Shown: positions 39,045 to 51,300 of the stretch, in pieces | Position numbering within the stretch: the stretch's first letter is position 1 | How the letters are laid out: each line of letters begins with the position of its first letter | NCBI RefSeq assembly: GCF_018320785.1 | Contig: NC_054873.1 | Coordinates: forward strand, 23,216,196-23,280,195 | Reading direction: 5' to 3' | DNA: 64,000 nt | Origin: Cheilinus undulatus | Taxonomy: Eukaryota > Chordata > Actinopteri > Labriformes > Labridae | The notes under the pieces: generated by a model | The model's input: the letters and a program-made list of their open reading frames with translations, nothing else | Database searches by the model: none | What the model was told of the DNA's origin: nothing | Made by a program: the position numbers and the translations under genes

Positions 39045-42000
39045 ATGCCTGAGGGACCAGAGCTCCACCTGGCCAGCCTTTATGTTAACAAAATGTGCGA
39101 GGGAGTGGTGTTTACTGGAGCGGTCAGAAAATCTGAAGTCAGCAAGAGTCCTGATGTGCCCTTCAACTGTGACGCCTATCGCATTACAGCCACATCCAGA
39201 GGGAAGGAAGTGAAGCTCACACTGACACCCATAAAGAGTGATGAGCCGAAGCAAAAACTAAAGGCAGGGCTGGCTGACCAGCCCTTTGACATTGTCTTTC
39301 GCTTTGGGATGTCAGGTTTTTTCCGCCTCACCACAGAGGATGAAGTTCCCAAACATTCTCATCTGCGTTTCTATACCAAAGAAAAGCCCTGCAGGGTGCT
39401 GAGCTTCGTAGATGTACGCAGGTTTGGCAGCTGGCAGCCCAATGGGACATGGCAGCCTGGTAGAGGGCCCTGCATTATGTTTGAGTACAGAAGCTTCAGG
39501 TTAGTAATGTTTGGAGTGTCACCTACATAAACAAATAATAACTGCCACACTGACATGTTGATTAATTTTCAGGGAGAATGTCTTGTCACACCTGTCTGAT
39601 CATGCTTTTGACCGACCCATCTGTGAAGCTTTGCTCAATCAGAAGTACTTCAATGGCATCGGGAACTACCTGAGGGCTGAAATCCTTTTCAGGTGATACA
39701 CATGCACAAACGTCAGTACTCCAACAACACAGTCATCTATGTTTGGTTCCATTATCACCAGAAAATTCACAGTTAAGCCAAGTTGGTCTAATCTGACCTT
39801 AAGTTGAAACAATGGCAATTATATCACATACAGCATATTAAGAATAGGGCAGAAAAACACCAGCAGTGCATTTCTGAAAGTATTCAGACTCCCCTTTGTC
39901 AGTTCTGTTATATTGCAGCCTGATGCTACAATCATTTACTTTCTTTTTTCCCTCGTTGATCTACACTCAATACCCCAAATAACAATGAAATAACAGGATT
40001 TTAGATTTTTTTGCTAATTTATTTGAAAGAACAAACTGAAAATCACACAAATATTCAGACCCTTTACTCAGGACTTAGTTGAAGTGCCTTTGGCAGCAAC
40101 CACAGCCTCAAGTCTTTTGAATGTGATGCAACAAGCTTCGCACACCTGGATTGGGGGATTTTCTGCAATTCTTTATTGCCAGTCCTCTCAGGCGGGGTCA
40201 GGTTGGATAGGACTGTTAATGGACAGCCATTTTCAGTTCTCTCCAGAAATGTTTGATAGGGTTCAAGTCAGGGCTCTGACTGGGCCACTCTAGGTCATTC
40301 ACAGAATTGTCCCTAAGCCACTCCTGTTTTGTCTTGGCTGTATTCTTAGGGTCATTGACATGTTAGAAGGTGACCCTTTGGCCCAGGCCGAGCTCCTGAG
40401 CACTGTGAAACAGGTTTTCATTTAGGATAGCTCTGCACTTTATTCCATTCAGCTTTCCCTCAACCCCGACCAGTATCCCAGTCCCTGCTGTGGAAAGACA
40501 CCCCCACAGCATGATGCTGACACCACTATGCATCAGTGGTGGGATGGTATTGGGCAGGTGATGAGTGGGGCCTGATTTCCTCCAGACATAACCTTTAGAA
40601 TTGAGGCCAAACAGTTTTTGGGCAACTGGACTGGTAATAAATTCTTGGAAGACGTTTCACCTCTTCTCCCAAAGGCTTCTTCAGTTCTAATTGCAATTTT
40701 TTCCCCTCAATATTGTGATTTGTAATGCAATTATGTCTCAAGTTCCTCATTTTTGTGTTTTCTATTATAAAGAAGCAATAAATAACTGTAGATCATAACC
40801 AACACAATGTAAGATTAAACAAGGGCTGATACATTTTGAAAAAAAAGATCAAATTGCGATGATTTTGACTTGTATTGCAAATTGGATATGAATTGTTGTT
40901 TTAAAAGGAGTGATTTATCTCATTCATAAGAAACAAGTACAAAAATGAAGAAAGTACACTTTTTTGTCAACTATTCTAAAAAATTGGCACCTTAGTAATT
41001 GCGTGGTATGTAATGCATGATGTCTCCGCTGCAAAAAAAGTTTTAAACTGGTAATTTGACACAAATTTCAAGTTAAGGAAATAATGCATCTTCTACGATA
41101 TATGGTATATGCATATACCATACCATTCTTATCTAAGCAACAATAACACTATAAATCCATTTTTACGTCAGTATATTGTTCTTTTTACAAAATGTGACCA
41201 TATTTTCTTAAAATGGTAAGAGTCTTTTTTGAGGTGTTAAAAATCTGAATGGGCTTATTCAACTAAACACTTTGGCTGGGAATGTTAGACTTCATAGCTG
41301 TGCTTTGATCTGCACAAAAGGAGAAAGAAACTGAGGAAAACTTCAAAGGAAAAAATTACTTGCTTGGATATTTTTCAGCACTTAAAGGAGGCAAATTTTT
41401 GCAAGGATGTTGACACCAATGCCACTCATCCAACACACATGCTCATATTGATAACTCCCATCTAGGGAGGGCCTATTAACTGGACTGTTTAGACCTGATC
41501 AGTGATTTTGCAGTAATTTATATGTCACAATATTGGATTAATACAAGACTATCAAATGGCCTTAAAAAGATAAAGTAGAGGATTAATTTATCTAAACCTT
41601 TTCAACATCCATCCAACATTATCCTGTTTTCCTTCTTTTTTCACCATCATTCATGTCACTCAAGCATCCATGGTTAGTGCTTAGGTGGTGATGATGTGAG
41701 TTACAATATCTCATACATTAGAAGGACTAAATAATCTCTATTTGTCTCTCAGTGTTTTTTTTTTTTTTGTTTCGGTTAAATCTGTATATAGAGAGAACAG
41801 TGACATTTTTCATGGTTAAAATTATCACCACCATAAAGCACCAGCACTGATAGATGTCAAGGTCTATTTCCCGTAGATACCAAATGAATAGTTTCTTTCA
41901 AATCATGGTTTCTTACTTCCGTGGGGAGACTTGGTGATTCAAACCCACTTCTAAAACAAAGGAGCCTTATTGTTTTAAAACAGAAAGAGCCTCATGTTGT

Positions 42001-44963
42001 GTATCTTTTTATAGGCTGAACATCCCGCCCTTTGTGTCCGCCCGGACTGTGCTGGAAGGCCTTGAGTCAGATGATTTCTGTGAAAACGACAAGCCTGTGA
42101 AAAGTGAGAACTCGAACAAAAAGGTGAAAGAACTCAAAGAAAGGCACTTTTTTTTTTTTAACAGCCAGGCACTGAGCTCTGACCACTTTTCATGTTCTGA
42201 CATTGCTTCTCTTTATTCCTTGGAGCAGAAGACAGACAGAGCTACAAAGAAAAAGGTGAAAGAGGAGACAGGCGACCTGCTGAGGCTGTGTCATACAGTT
42301 CCTCTGGAGGTTGTGAACCTGGGTGGGTCATTGTGTTTTTACTGCCTTGTCAAGCAGAAACTTACTTACATCATCAACTTCAGTTTCAGTTAGAGCCTTC
42401 TTTCCTTCAAAAGTTAAACAATTGAATTAAATCAAAGGTCCCCTGTTGTGACACAATTATTTAGGTGGAAAAGGCTACGATCCTGAGAAGGCGGACTACT
42501 CTGGCTTTGAGGCATGGCTGCAGTGTTACTATGTGGATGGAATGAAATCCATCCGGGACCACAATGGCAGAACTATGTGGTTCAAAGTGAGTTGGATACA
42601 ACCTATATTTAAAGACTTTTAGCAGGATTTATTGGTTGCTGTAAGTAAGGAGTTCGCCCTTCTGCTTTAGCTCAATGAGCCAATAAAGAGAGAGGTATTG
42701 AGGTTAGGTAAGGCTTCTTCTCTACTGGTCTTAAGATTGAATTCAATTATGATTATCTTTTCAGTGATTTGATTCTGTATTACAATGGATGGCATTAAAG
42801 TGCTTCAGAGGTTAGTGTTAACCTAAATGTCTTTAGCCAAAATAAATATATTAAAATGGGAAGCTGCAGCATTAAAATCTATAAGCAACATCAGTATGCA
42901 GTAATCAACTATGCTCTGTCACTGCATCAATACAGAGCCCTCCACTTGTGCATCATAATGCAAAGAATATCAACACCTCTATTGATAAGAGAGATTTTTA
43001 TCTAAAATCTTAGTCACATGTTTCTGTACTGATATTGGTGCTCTATTTTCAGGGAGATCCTGGACCCATGGCACCAAAAGGTAAGCAGCAAAATGAATAC
43101 ATGAAAAAGAATTTCATGCAAGTTGTAAAGGAGGAAAATACTAAATGCATCTGAATGCAACCAGTCTGATGTCCCCTTTTTCTCTCCCTGCAGATGCAAA
43201 GTCACCCAAGAAAAAAAGTAAAGCAAAGAAAGAAGACGACCATGATTATACAGCAAAGAAAAAGGTATAAACACAACCAGATTTTCTCAAATACTGAATT
43301 CAAAGATAAACTCTGAATACCAGTTTGATTTCATTAGGTGACCAAGAAAGGCCCCACAAAGAGAGCAGCTATCAAACAGGAAACTGCAACCAAAACCCCA
43401 AAGAAAGAAAAGGATGCAGAGATGGAAGCCGGATACAAGAGAAGAAAGACTGGAAAAAAGGGAGAAGAAAAATCTCCACTGCTTGGAAAGACTTCAGTGG
43501 CACAGAAGAGGAAGGCCAGCAGTGCAGAGCCAATAATCTCAGGTGCAGGTGCTGCATAGTCTCTCAATAATAAACCACCCTTTTATACTAGGGATTTTTC
43601 TAATTTAGGTTCTGAGAAGCAAGTAAGAAAAATTATGTTGTCTACTTTCTAAGTCTTAGAGGTTTAGTATTTCTCCATGTGGTTTGACTTAAGAGCAGGT
43701 GAACACGTTTTTTAGCAAGGATTGTTAGTAATTTCTTAAACTCTTTATTATATGAAAAGATGGAAATTTGATTGATAAAAACAAAAACTTTTGCATGTTT
43801 CTTGGTCAACCTGTGAAAAAGTGACAAGAAGTATGTGTTAAAAAAAGGTCATTCCAAGAAAATCTCCTTAAATCTTAAACAATCGGTCAAAAAAAAAAAA
43901 AGGTTTATACTTTTTTCCCAAGGAACAATTTTCAGGATGTATTTTGTTATTTTAAAACTTACTTTGGCCTCAATAGGCAAAAACAAAGACGCACATCTTG
44001 TGCTTGAGATAAGTGCAAGCATTCACCTTTCCTTCCAGGTGAGTTCTCCTGGTATTTCTTAATGCATCGGATGGATTTGCCCATTTCTATGTTTCTCACT
44101 GGATGTGTGAAAAACAAATCCATTTGGCATGTCTGGTTATCGAAATGCAATTTTTGTAGCACTTATTTGATTGAGTTAAAATACACAAAATGTACCATTG
44201 GTACATGGCTCTCAAACAGAAAAATGAATTCATGCACTGATTAAAAAAAAAAAACACAAGATATGTGCAAAGAAGAGTTTGGTATGCATTTCCACGAGTA
44301 CAAAAGGATTAATATATTTAACACGTTTTCAGTAAAGGTTTAAAACTTTTAGGAAGACTTGTTAAATTTTTTTCCAGTTAATAAGGTTATATTTCTGCTG
44401 ATCAGTACATGAAGTTTCAAGAGAAGAAATTCAAGGCTGTTAAACGATTAACACTTTGTAATGGTGATTCTTTTCAGAATTTTGAGTTCATCATAATTAA
44501 TCGTCTTTGTTTGTCCCTTTTTGTAATACCAGTATTTTGCATTTAAAACAACTTTTGTTTCTTTTTGGGTTGTTGTACTGGCTTAAACTAAAGATCATTG
44601 GCTTCCTTTTTGGATACACACCTGTTTTTATTTTGAAAAATTATAGGAACCTTCAGTTGGATCAAAGATTGTGAAATGAACTTGACCACAGAAAAAGGAA
44701 CTTTTGGACTGAAAATGAATGAGGGGAACAGTAATATTTGGTGCAGATGACTTTAAATTAATCAATGCAAGAATTATGGACCTGCCAGCCCAAGAGAAAA
44801 CCATTTAGATCAGACTTAAAAAATGGATCACTTCAGTGTAGTTTGCCCCTCGGTGCTTCTGTACCTGTGTAGGAAATGTTACTCCATTGTTAAACTCATT
44901 TCTGTTTTTGTTGCAGGTACGCAAACTCGCAGTGGGAGAGTGACCAGACAAAGTAGCAAGTAA
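39045..44963 (+). CDS. neil1: Endonuclease VIII-like 1 DNA glycosylase
   Basis: Nine coding exons in phase give 416 aa (human 390): 39045-39499, 39573-39692, 42015-42123, 42229-42322, 42465-42586, 43053-43080, 43194-43264, 43338-43542, 44917-44963. NEIL1 is a nuclear bifunctional glycosylase/AP lyase that removes oxidised pyrimidines in base-excision repair. The start [11 protein letters not shown] leaves the catalytic Pro2 and Glu3 exposed after Met removal. Lys54 (TSRGKEVKL) is conserved. The N-terminal beta-sandwich includes [12 protein letters not shown] and [10 protein letters not shown]. The helical domain has [20 protein letters not shown]. The 'zincless finger' region follows GGKGY, and FQGDPGP-like [10 protein letters not shown] leads into a lysine-rich disordered tail. 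The last exon ends [12 protein letters not shown]. The gene is tail to tail with man2c1. Confidence 0.95.
39880..40625 (-). mobile_element. Tc1-like transposon fragment in neil1 intron
   Basis: The sequence closely resembles a common teleost Tc1 element in reverse orientation, beginning CTGAAAGTATTCAGAC and continuing through the transposase. Reverse translation gives [18 protein letters not shown]. The Tc1 family normally has NPIE here, so the third catalytic acid is changed to Lys. Part of the element is missing at the right and no inverted end was found there. Confidence 0.85.
41101..41122. repeat. Perfect 22-bp palindrome
   Basis: TATGGTATATGC followed by its exact reverse complement, centred between 41111 and 41112, in the third intron of neil1. 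Confidence 0.9.
42124..42228 (+). other. neil1: Stop-free 105-nt intron of neil1
   Basis: This intron lies between the exons ending at 42123 and starting at 42229. It is exactly 35 codons long, has no in-frame stop, and starts with a weak donor (AAG|GTGAAAG). Retention would add a segment with four Phe in a row. Homology to human NEIL1 favours removal. Confidence 0.65.
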
Positions 44964-45036
44964 AACTCTAAGGGATAAACCACTACAAACTGACAGTTTT
45001 TTAAAGATTTTGTACATTGTACGTAAATATTTTTTA

Positions 45037-45042
45037 AATAAA
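45037..45042 (+). promoter_or_regulatory. neil1: neil1 poly(A) signal
   Basis: AATAAA lies 74 bases after the neil1 stop, giving a very short 3' UTR ending near 45060. Confidence 0.7.
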
Positions 45043-45227
45043 ATACGCTTTTACAAAAATGTGCAAGATTTTATTGATTTGATTCATTGATTTCAATATT
45101 AAATGAAAAATTGCTCGAGCACTGAATGAAACTGCAAAAAAAAAAAAAAATGCGTTGTACGTTGTACAATGACAATAAAAATGATTGTGATTCTGATTGA
45201 TGCAAAGTTCCACGCACATTAGTGTGA

Positions 45228-45233
45228 TTTATT
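45228..45233 (-). promoter_or_regulatory. man2c1: man2c1 poly(A) signal
   Basis: Minus-strand AATAAA lies about 97 bases after the man2c1 stop. Together with the neil1 signal at 45037 it leaves roughly 190 bases between the two convergent 3' ends. That gap holds an A run at 45136-45150 followed by TGTACAATGACAATAAA, a phrase seen at LINE tails. Confidence 0.65.
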
Positions 45234-45329
45234 CAATCTTAATTTGATCCCATTTTACAAGTACCATTGTCAGTCTCAAAAGTACAGCACAAGATATGCT
45301 CTCCTAATGATCTATAGTTAAGACACAAT

Positions 45330-48300
45330 TTACAAGATTAGGAGAAGAGACAAAATCTGAAATGGGCTGAAGGTGAGGTTGATTCCCTCTGATGTAATAG
45401 TTAATAGCCGAGTGGTGTCTGGTCTCTCCAACAGATCACAACTGTAAAAGAAAGTACAAAAAATGTTTCTTGGAAAAAAATGCCGCATATATATTATGCC
45501 AGAAAGCAGTAAATACTATATAAGGAGATAAATACTCACTGCCAAGCTTGTTGGACTGGAAGTGTCGTGTGAAGAGTTGCTGTTACGTGACTCCCATGTG
45601 ATTCATAGAGACGCACTACAAGTGCCCTCTTCCTGTCCTCAGCCTATCATTGTAAATAAAGTAAACATCCATTAAAAGTCTGAGTGCTCGAAGTCGAGCT
45701 AGTTCATGCACTGTGATAAAAGGTTCACCTGTTTAATGGTCTCCAGGATCACCGCTGTAGTGCTGACGGAAAAGGCACTCCAGGGCTCGGTGTCAGGAGC
45801 GCACTGGATCGACCTCAGAGGGAAGTTAAGGTTGTAGGCGCTCTGGATGACGGAGGCATCTTGAAATGATCCTTTACCAAAAATACAGATACATTAAAGC
45901 ACAAGCTCAGGGGTCAGAGCTTAAAGGGGAATAAGAACATTTTATTTTGCTACCTGAGTGTGGCATGATGGCGTAGGTGAAATGATGAGTCCCCATGTCA
46001 GCGTTGGCATCAGGAGCCTTTGGTGCTCTCAGTCTTAATACACACAAAACTCCTATTAGATGTACTGATCATTGACATTTAGGTTGATTCAACTGAACTG
46101 TTTAAAACATGGTGATCTATTGAATCGAGGAGAACATGCATCCATACTTAGTTCAATTCACTTTCCCATAGTAACAGGATAATTCTTGGGGTATTAAGAA
46201 AATTACTGGAATGAAATTGTTATCACAGGATAAAACTGTAAAATAAAATGTATGAATGCATGTCTTCATAGAGCTCCTGTAGTAATCAGAGCATGAGGAA
46301 CCTTACAGAGACAGAGTCATCGTGTTCTTGTGGACTGAGTAGCCGTATTTGCAGTCATTCAGCAGTGCAACTCCAAAGTTGTGCTCTGACAAATCTGCCC
46401 ATTTGTGACCCCAAACCTGCGAGGAAAAACATAAAAATCAGTGTAGAAAAAAGCTTTTCAATATTACAGCATAACTAATACCAGATGTCCTACATCTGGA
46501 CTGTCAGTGAAAGAGAAGGACTTATGGTGAGGTTTTTAATGAGTTAAACAAGAAGCAGCTTAGACCCCTCAGGAACCATCCTCAGGTACAAGAACTTTTG
46601 GTGGTCCTTGACCAGTTTCAACCACAAGAACATGGTCTAAATAATCAACCAGGGGCACTGTAATACTGGAAAACAGGTCCTGCTTTTAGAGTATCTGACA
46701 GTGCAGGGTAAGGCTGCCCATAAAGGGGGAAAAGGGAAAGCTTTCTTGGGCCCAGCCACATTGGGGTCTCATAAAGGTTGGCCAAAAATTAATCCATCCT
46801 AAATCATATCGACAATATTTTTTATTTAATATAAAAAAAATTATTACTTATTAAAGCAACAAAAATGCAGTTTTTTTCTTTATTTCGTCAAAAAATGTAC
46901 TGTTTCCCAATTCAGTAATTTCTGTGGCCAGGTCTGGTGCAGAGACATACTGTTGGTGCTTGAAGCACTTCACATTCCTAACATCTCAAATATGTGCATC
47001 TTTGAGAAGAATCATTCACAAGGGCTGCTCGATAATGGACAAAAATGATTATCATGATTATATTAATTGATATCGATATCATGATTATCAAACATGATTA
47101 CTCCCTGATTTTACATCTACATCTAATGCATTTATTGAATTTTAACTTTAAGAGCACATTGAAAACAAGCAATACATGAACATAAATAAGTGAAAATATT
47201 GCTTTTAATATAAAAATTACCATAATGATCAAATAAGAATAAATTGACCATGTTTTTAAGTATAAGTGGTATACTCGAACAGAGTATACCACCTCTGCAA
47301 CAATACAGAGGCTATAGTCCCCAACGCAGTGGTTGCAAGAGCAGGAGCTAGTCTCAGCGCACTTTTAGTGCATGCCGTCCCCAATACTCTTTCCCAATGT
47401 TTCTTGTCTTTCTTCAGCTATCAAATAAAAAAAACAAAAAAGGCAAAATGCCCAAAAATAATCTTTTTGGATTAATTGCCCAGCACTACCCTACATTCTC
47501 AAAAACAACTTTGTCCACATGAAAGCACAAAACACATTTTCATGTGCTGCAAAGAGCATGTCATGTCAGCTGAAGTCTGTCCTCTACTGTGCAGATAAAG
47601 CTGCAACTTTGAAAGTTTCCCACAAACCCAAACCGCCAGCATTGGTGGCAGGGATTGTGTCTTTAGAGTGCTGTATGAAACAGCAGTGACTTCTGTAGTC
47701 CAGTCAGTCATTTTTGCTCATCAGCAACTGGGTGTGTATATGAAAGCATGTGAAAAGTTCAGTCAGCAACGTTATCATCAGCACAAATTTGACTGTGTCT
47801 GTAGTGACATGGAAATGTAATTGGGAATGTTGCGCACCAGAGGAGAAATGTCAAACAGTGTGACTTTACAAACACAAAATTCCATTTCCCTGTTAATGCT
47901 GTTAATTGAATATCTAAACTTCTTCAGCCTGAGAAGACTTTTCCAAAGCTGCTTTTTCAGTGATCTGAGAAGCCACCTGCTTGAGTAGAAAGGCCACAGA
48001 AAATGCACGGAAAACCTCCATTTCCTAAAATATCTGCCTATGTGCAGACCAGGCCTGATTTCCCTGATCTTCTGATGCCTTTACATCTTGTAGCAAACAT
48101 TAAGGAGTAGGCTTGAGAAACCTTTTAACCACTTGAGAAGTTGCCTCTTCGATTATAATTCCTTGATGCTGTAGTTGAAATGCACCATGAGAAGTGATTA
48201 AAAGGGTCTTACCTCAAATCTGGCCCAGTCCCATGAGGTGTTTCTGTGTGTGGGTCTTTGCAGATGGCCAAACTGGATCTCAAAAGTGGCATTGGGACTG

Positions 48301-51300
48301 TGTACTCGTACAGGGAATTCCACCTTGAGAAACTTGTGTGACTCAGCCCATTTCACCTGAAATTAGAGGATGCAACACAGAGGATTATTGATGCATGTTG
48401 AAGCATTCTTAAACCACTGGTTCAGGGATTTTTAGAGATATACCTCAGTGTTGAACTTAATGTAAGGACACATGGCATCCATGATGATCTCCTGCGTGAT
48501 GGTGCTTTTATCACTGATCCGGAGGCTGAAGCTGACCCTGCCTTGCAGCGGGTCGGAGGACGCCACGTGAACAGGCTGCACCAACTCCAGCACTGGCTTC
48601 CTATGCGGTCAGTTTAGCAGATTTTAGGTCTTCACATTCAATAACATAAAATACCTGCCAAAAAAGCAAATACTGCAAAATTTTTTAGCTCTGAAAAGAT
48701 GGTTTCACCTTGTCTGCAGGTGGTAGTCCATGACATCCCAAGCATCCCAGTATAGAGGGACATCATCAAACATGACAAACTGGTTCCCCTGAAATTCTTC
48801 AGAGAGAGCTTCCCTGCAACCAGCAGAGCAGTGACACAGACAAGAACTTACAAATGTTAGTACATCGGCGGAAACAAACATAAGCTCACATGGTCCTACA
48901 GTACCTGTTCACACTGATCAAACACAGTGATGCCAGAGTGCCGTCTTTGTTTATGACTGTCCGTAAAATCCCATTCTCCATGACGACAGTACCGTCACCC
49001 TGCATGATTACACAACGTCTCTGTTAGCTGAATTAAATGACATCTTCACTAATTGAATTTAATGCTCACGGGATGCCGTACACACTTGAACAGTGACAGA
49101 AACTGGAGCCACAGGCAGAGTGTCTTTGACCAGAGACAAACCGATGCTGGGGACTTTGACCAGGGCTGCAGAAAAACAAAATACACCATAGAACATATGC
49201 AGCTGTAGTGCACTAGAAAAGACAATCAGTACTGTAATAAATATCTACCATACCCAGTCTAGGTGTATCAGCACCATCTTGGACCTGCAGGACTTCATGG
49301 CGCTCCCATGGCAGGGAGTTGAAAACCCCAGCAGAGTCTCCTTTAGAGCCCAGGACTCCAAAGGCATCATGCAGCAGTGAAGCACCACCACAACTAATAT
49401 CTACAACAGAGGAATAATTGTTTTTATTTTTAAAACAACAAATCAATACGAGTCTGACTTCAATGGATGGTAAATGGAAAATGTACCTTCATAATACCTG
49501 ACTGCATCCTCCACAGCCAGCTCAATACAGCTGCCGGGAATCACATCATGGAACTGGTTCAGGAGAAGCAGCCTGGAGGGAAAAATCAAACCATTTTCAA
49601 CCTGTAACAATAAATGACTGCTTATTTATTCAGTCTCATCACTGAACTATAAAATGATTTTCTGAACCTCCAGAGCTCCTGAAGTTTTTCCACAGGATAA
49701 GAAAATGACCCGTCTTGACACGACGCCAGGCTGCAGGCTATCTCTACATCATGGAGCAGTGTCTCACACTGACGATTCCCTTTTTTAATCTGGAAGAATT
49801 TATACAGCAATCTTTCAAAGTGTTTTCACAAAATACATCCAAAAAAAGTATTTAACACACATTGATTTTTTTGCACAAATTATCTCTTACTATGTTTCAT
49901 TTAACAGATTTCATATCAAATGTCTGCAAAAGTACCCCCCACCCCCTTTTTTGTTAATAAAGTTGTACTTTACAAGACTGTATTACTTGTGTTGTGACTG
50001 GTTATTCTTACACAAAGATACAAAAGGGTCAAATTTGAAGCAAGATCTGTCAGAGGGGTAAAACTATAAAGTTCTGATAAACACTTAAAAACATTGTTCA
50101 CTTAAATCTAAGTTTGTTGCTGTCTGATTTAGGATTTAAGGAGTCAAATCTGATTGGTCAGATTTTGCCTGTAGTCGACTGTCTTTTATTATAATTGAAA
50201 CATCATTTGCAACATGAGATGAGTTAAACTTTTCACAGAATTTAACATTCTGTCCTCTATACTTGGAATAACAATTTATTCTACGATGGGACTTAATCCA
50301 TCCTTCTTTGACTCATTAATTCTGCATGAAATTGTCATTATGACACTGCACAAGCCTATTTACCTTATAAAAGGGCCATAGCCTTATGATCTTCACAAGC
50401 TTGGATTTTATATCTGTTATTTTTTGGCATTTTTAACTTTTCAAATTGTTAACATATTTGTGAAGACTTTTGTCTTAAAATTATGAGCTATTTAGAAAGA
50501 GATTTAAAGGTCAGAATTTCAACACTAAGGCTCTCATTTATACAAAGATAGGTATCGGTGATGATTAATTACAGATTGGCAGCTGAATGAGGCTCTTCTA
50601 AAAAAATAGTCAAATACTGGACTGTTAGGGGTTACCCCTACTCATTACAATTATTTTCTTTTAAAAGAGTGCTATTCAAACATTAAAATAATACATGAGA
50701 ATTAGGATTTTTTAAAGATTTGGACTTGTGGTTATGTCTTGTTCTGTTTAAACTTTTGAGAACTTCTGTTTTTTCTGATAAAAGGTTTGAAAACCTTTTT
50801 TGTATAACTTCAAAACTCAGCCTCCAAAATGTTACCTAACAGAATATGTCCCCTAAAAGGGGTGGGTTTACATAGCTGAAGCTTTAGACTTTACGTTTCC
50901 AGGCAGTTTAATTCCTACATGTATTTATTTGTAATTTACATACAATTTCAGTTTTTTTCCTTTTTGTGGTTGAAAGAAATTGTCAACAGGGGAGCAAAGT
51001 AACTAATTACAATTACCCAAATAACTGTATTTGAGTGTTTTTTGAGTACATTTGGAAATTAGTCCTTCAACTCAAGTTTTAAAGAGTAACTGTACTTTTC
51101 CTTGAGCACAATATTCCTGTAATTTTTCCACCTCTGTTGACTACACAGTAGCACGTAGAGAGAGAACGATTCCACACATCACATCACATCCCAAAACATC
51201 AGTAGTACACAGCAAAAACTGCTGAGTGTTGATATCTTCGTGTTTACACATTTCAGCTGATTTTAACTCTCAAAGTGTAATTTTAATACCATTCTGAGTT

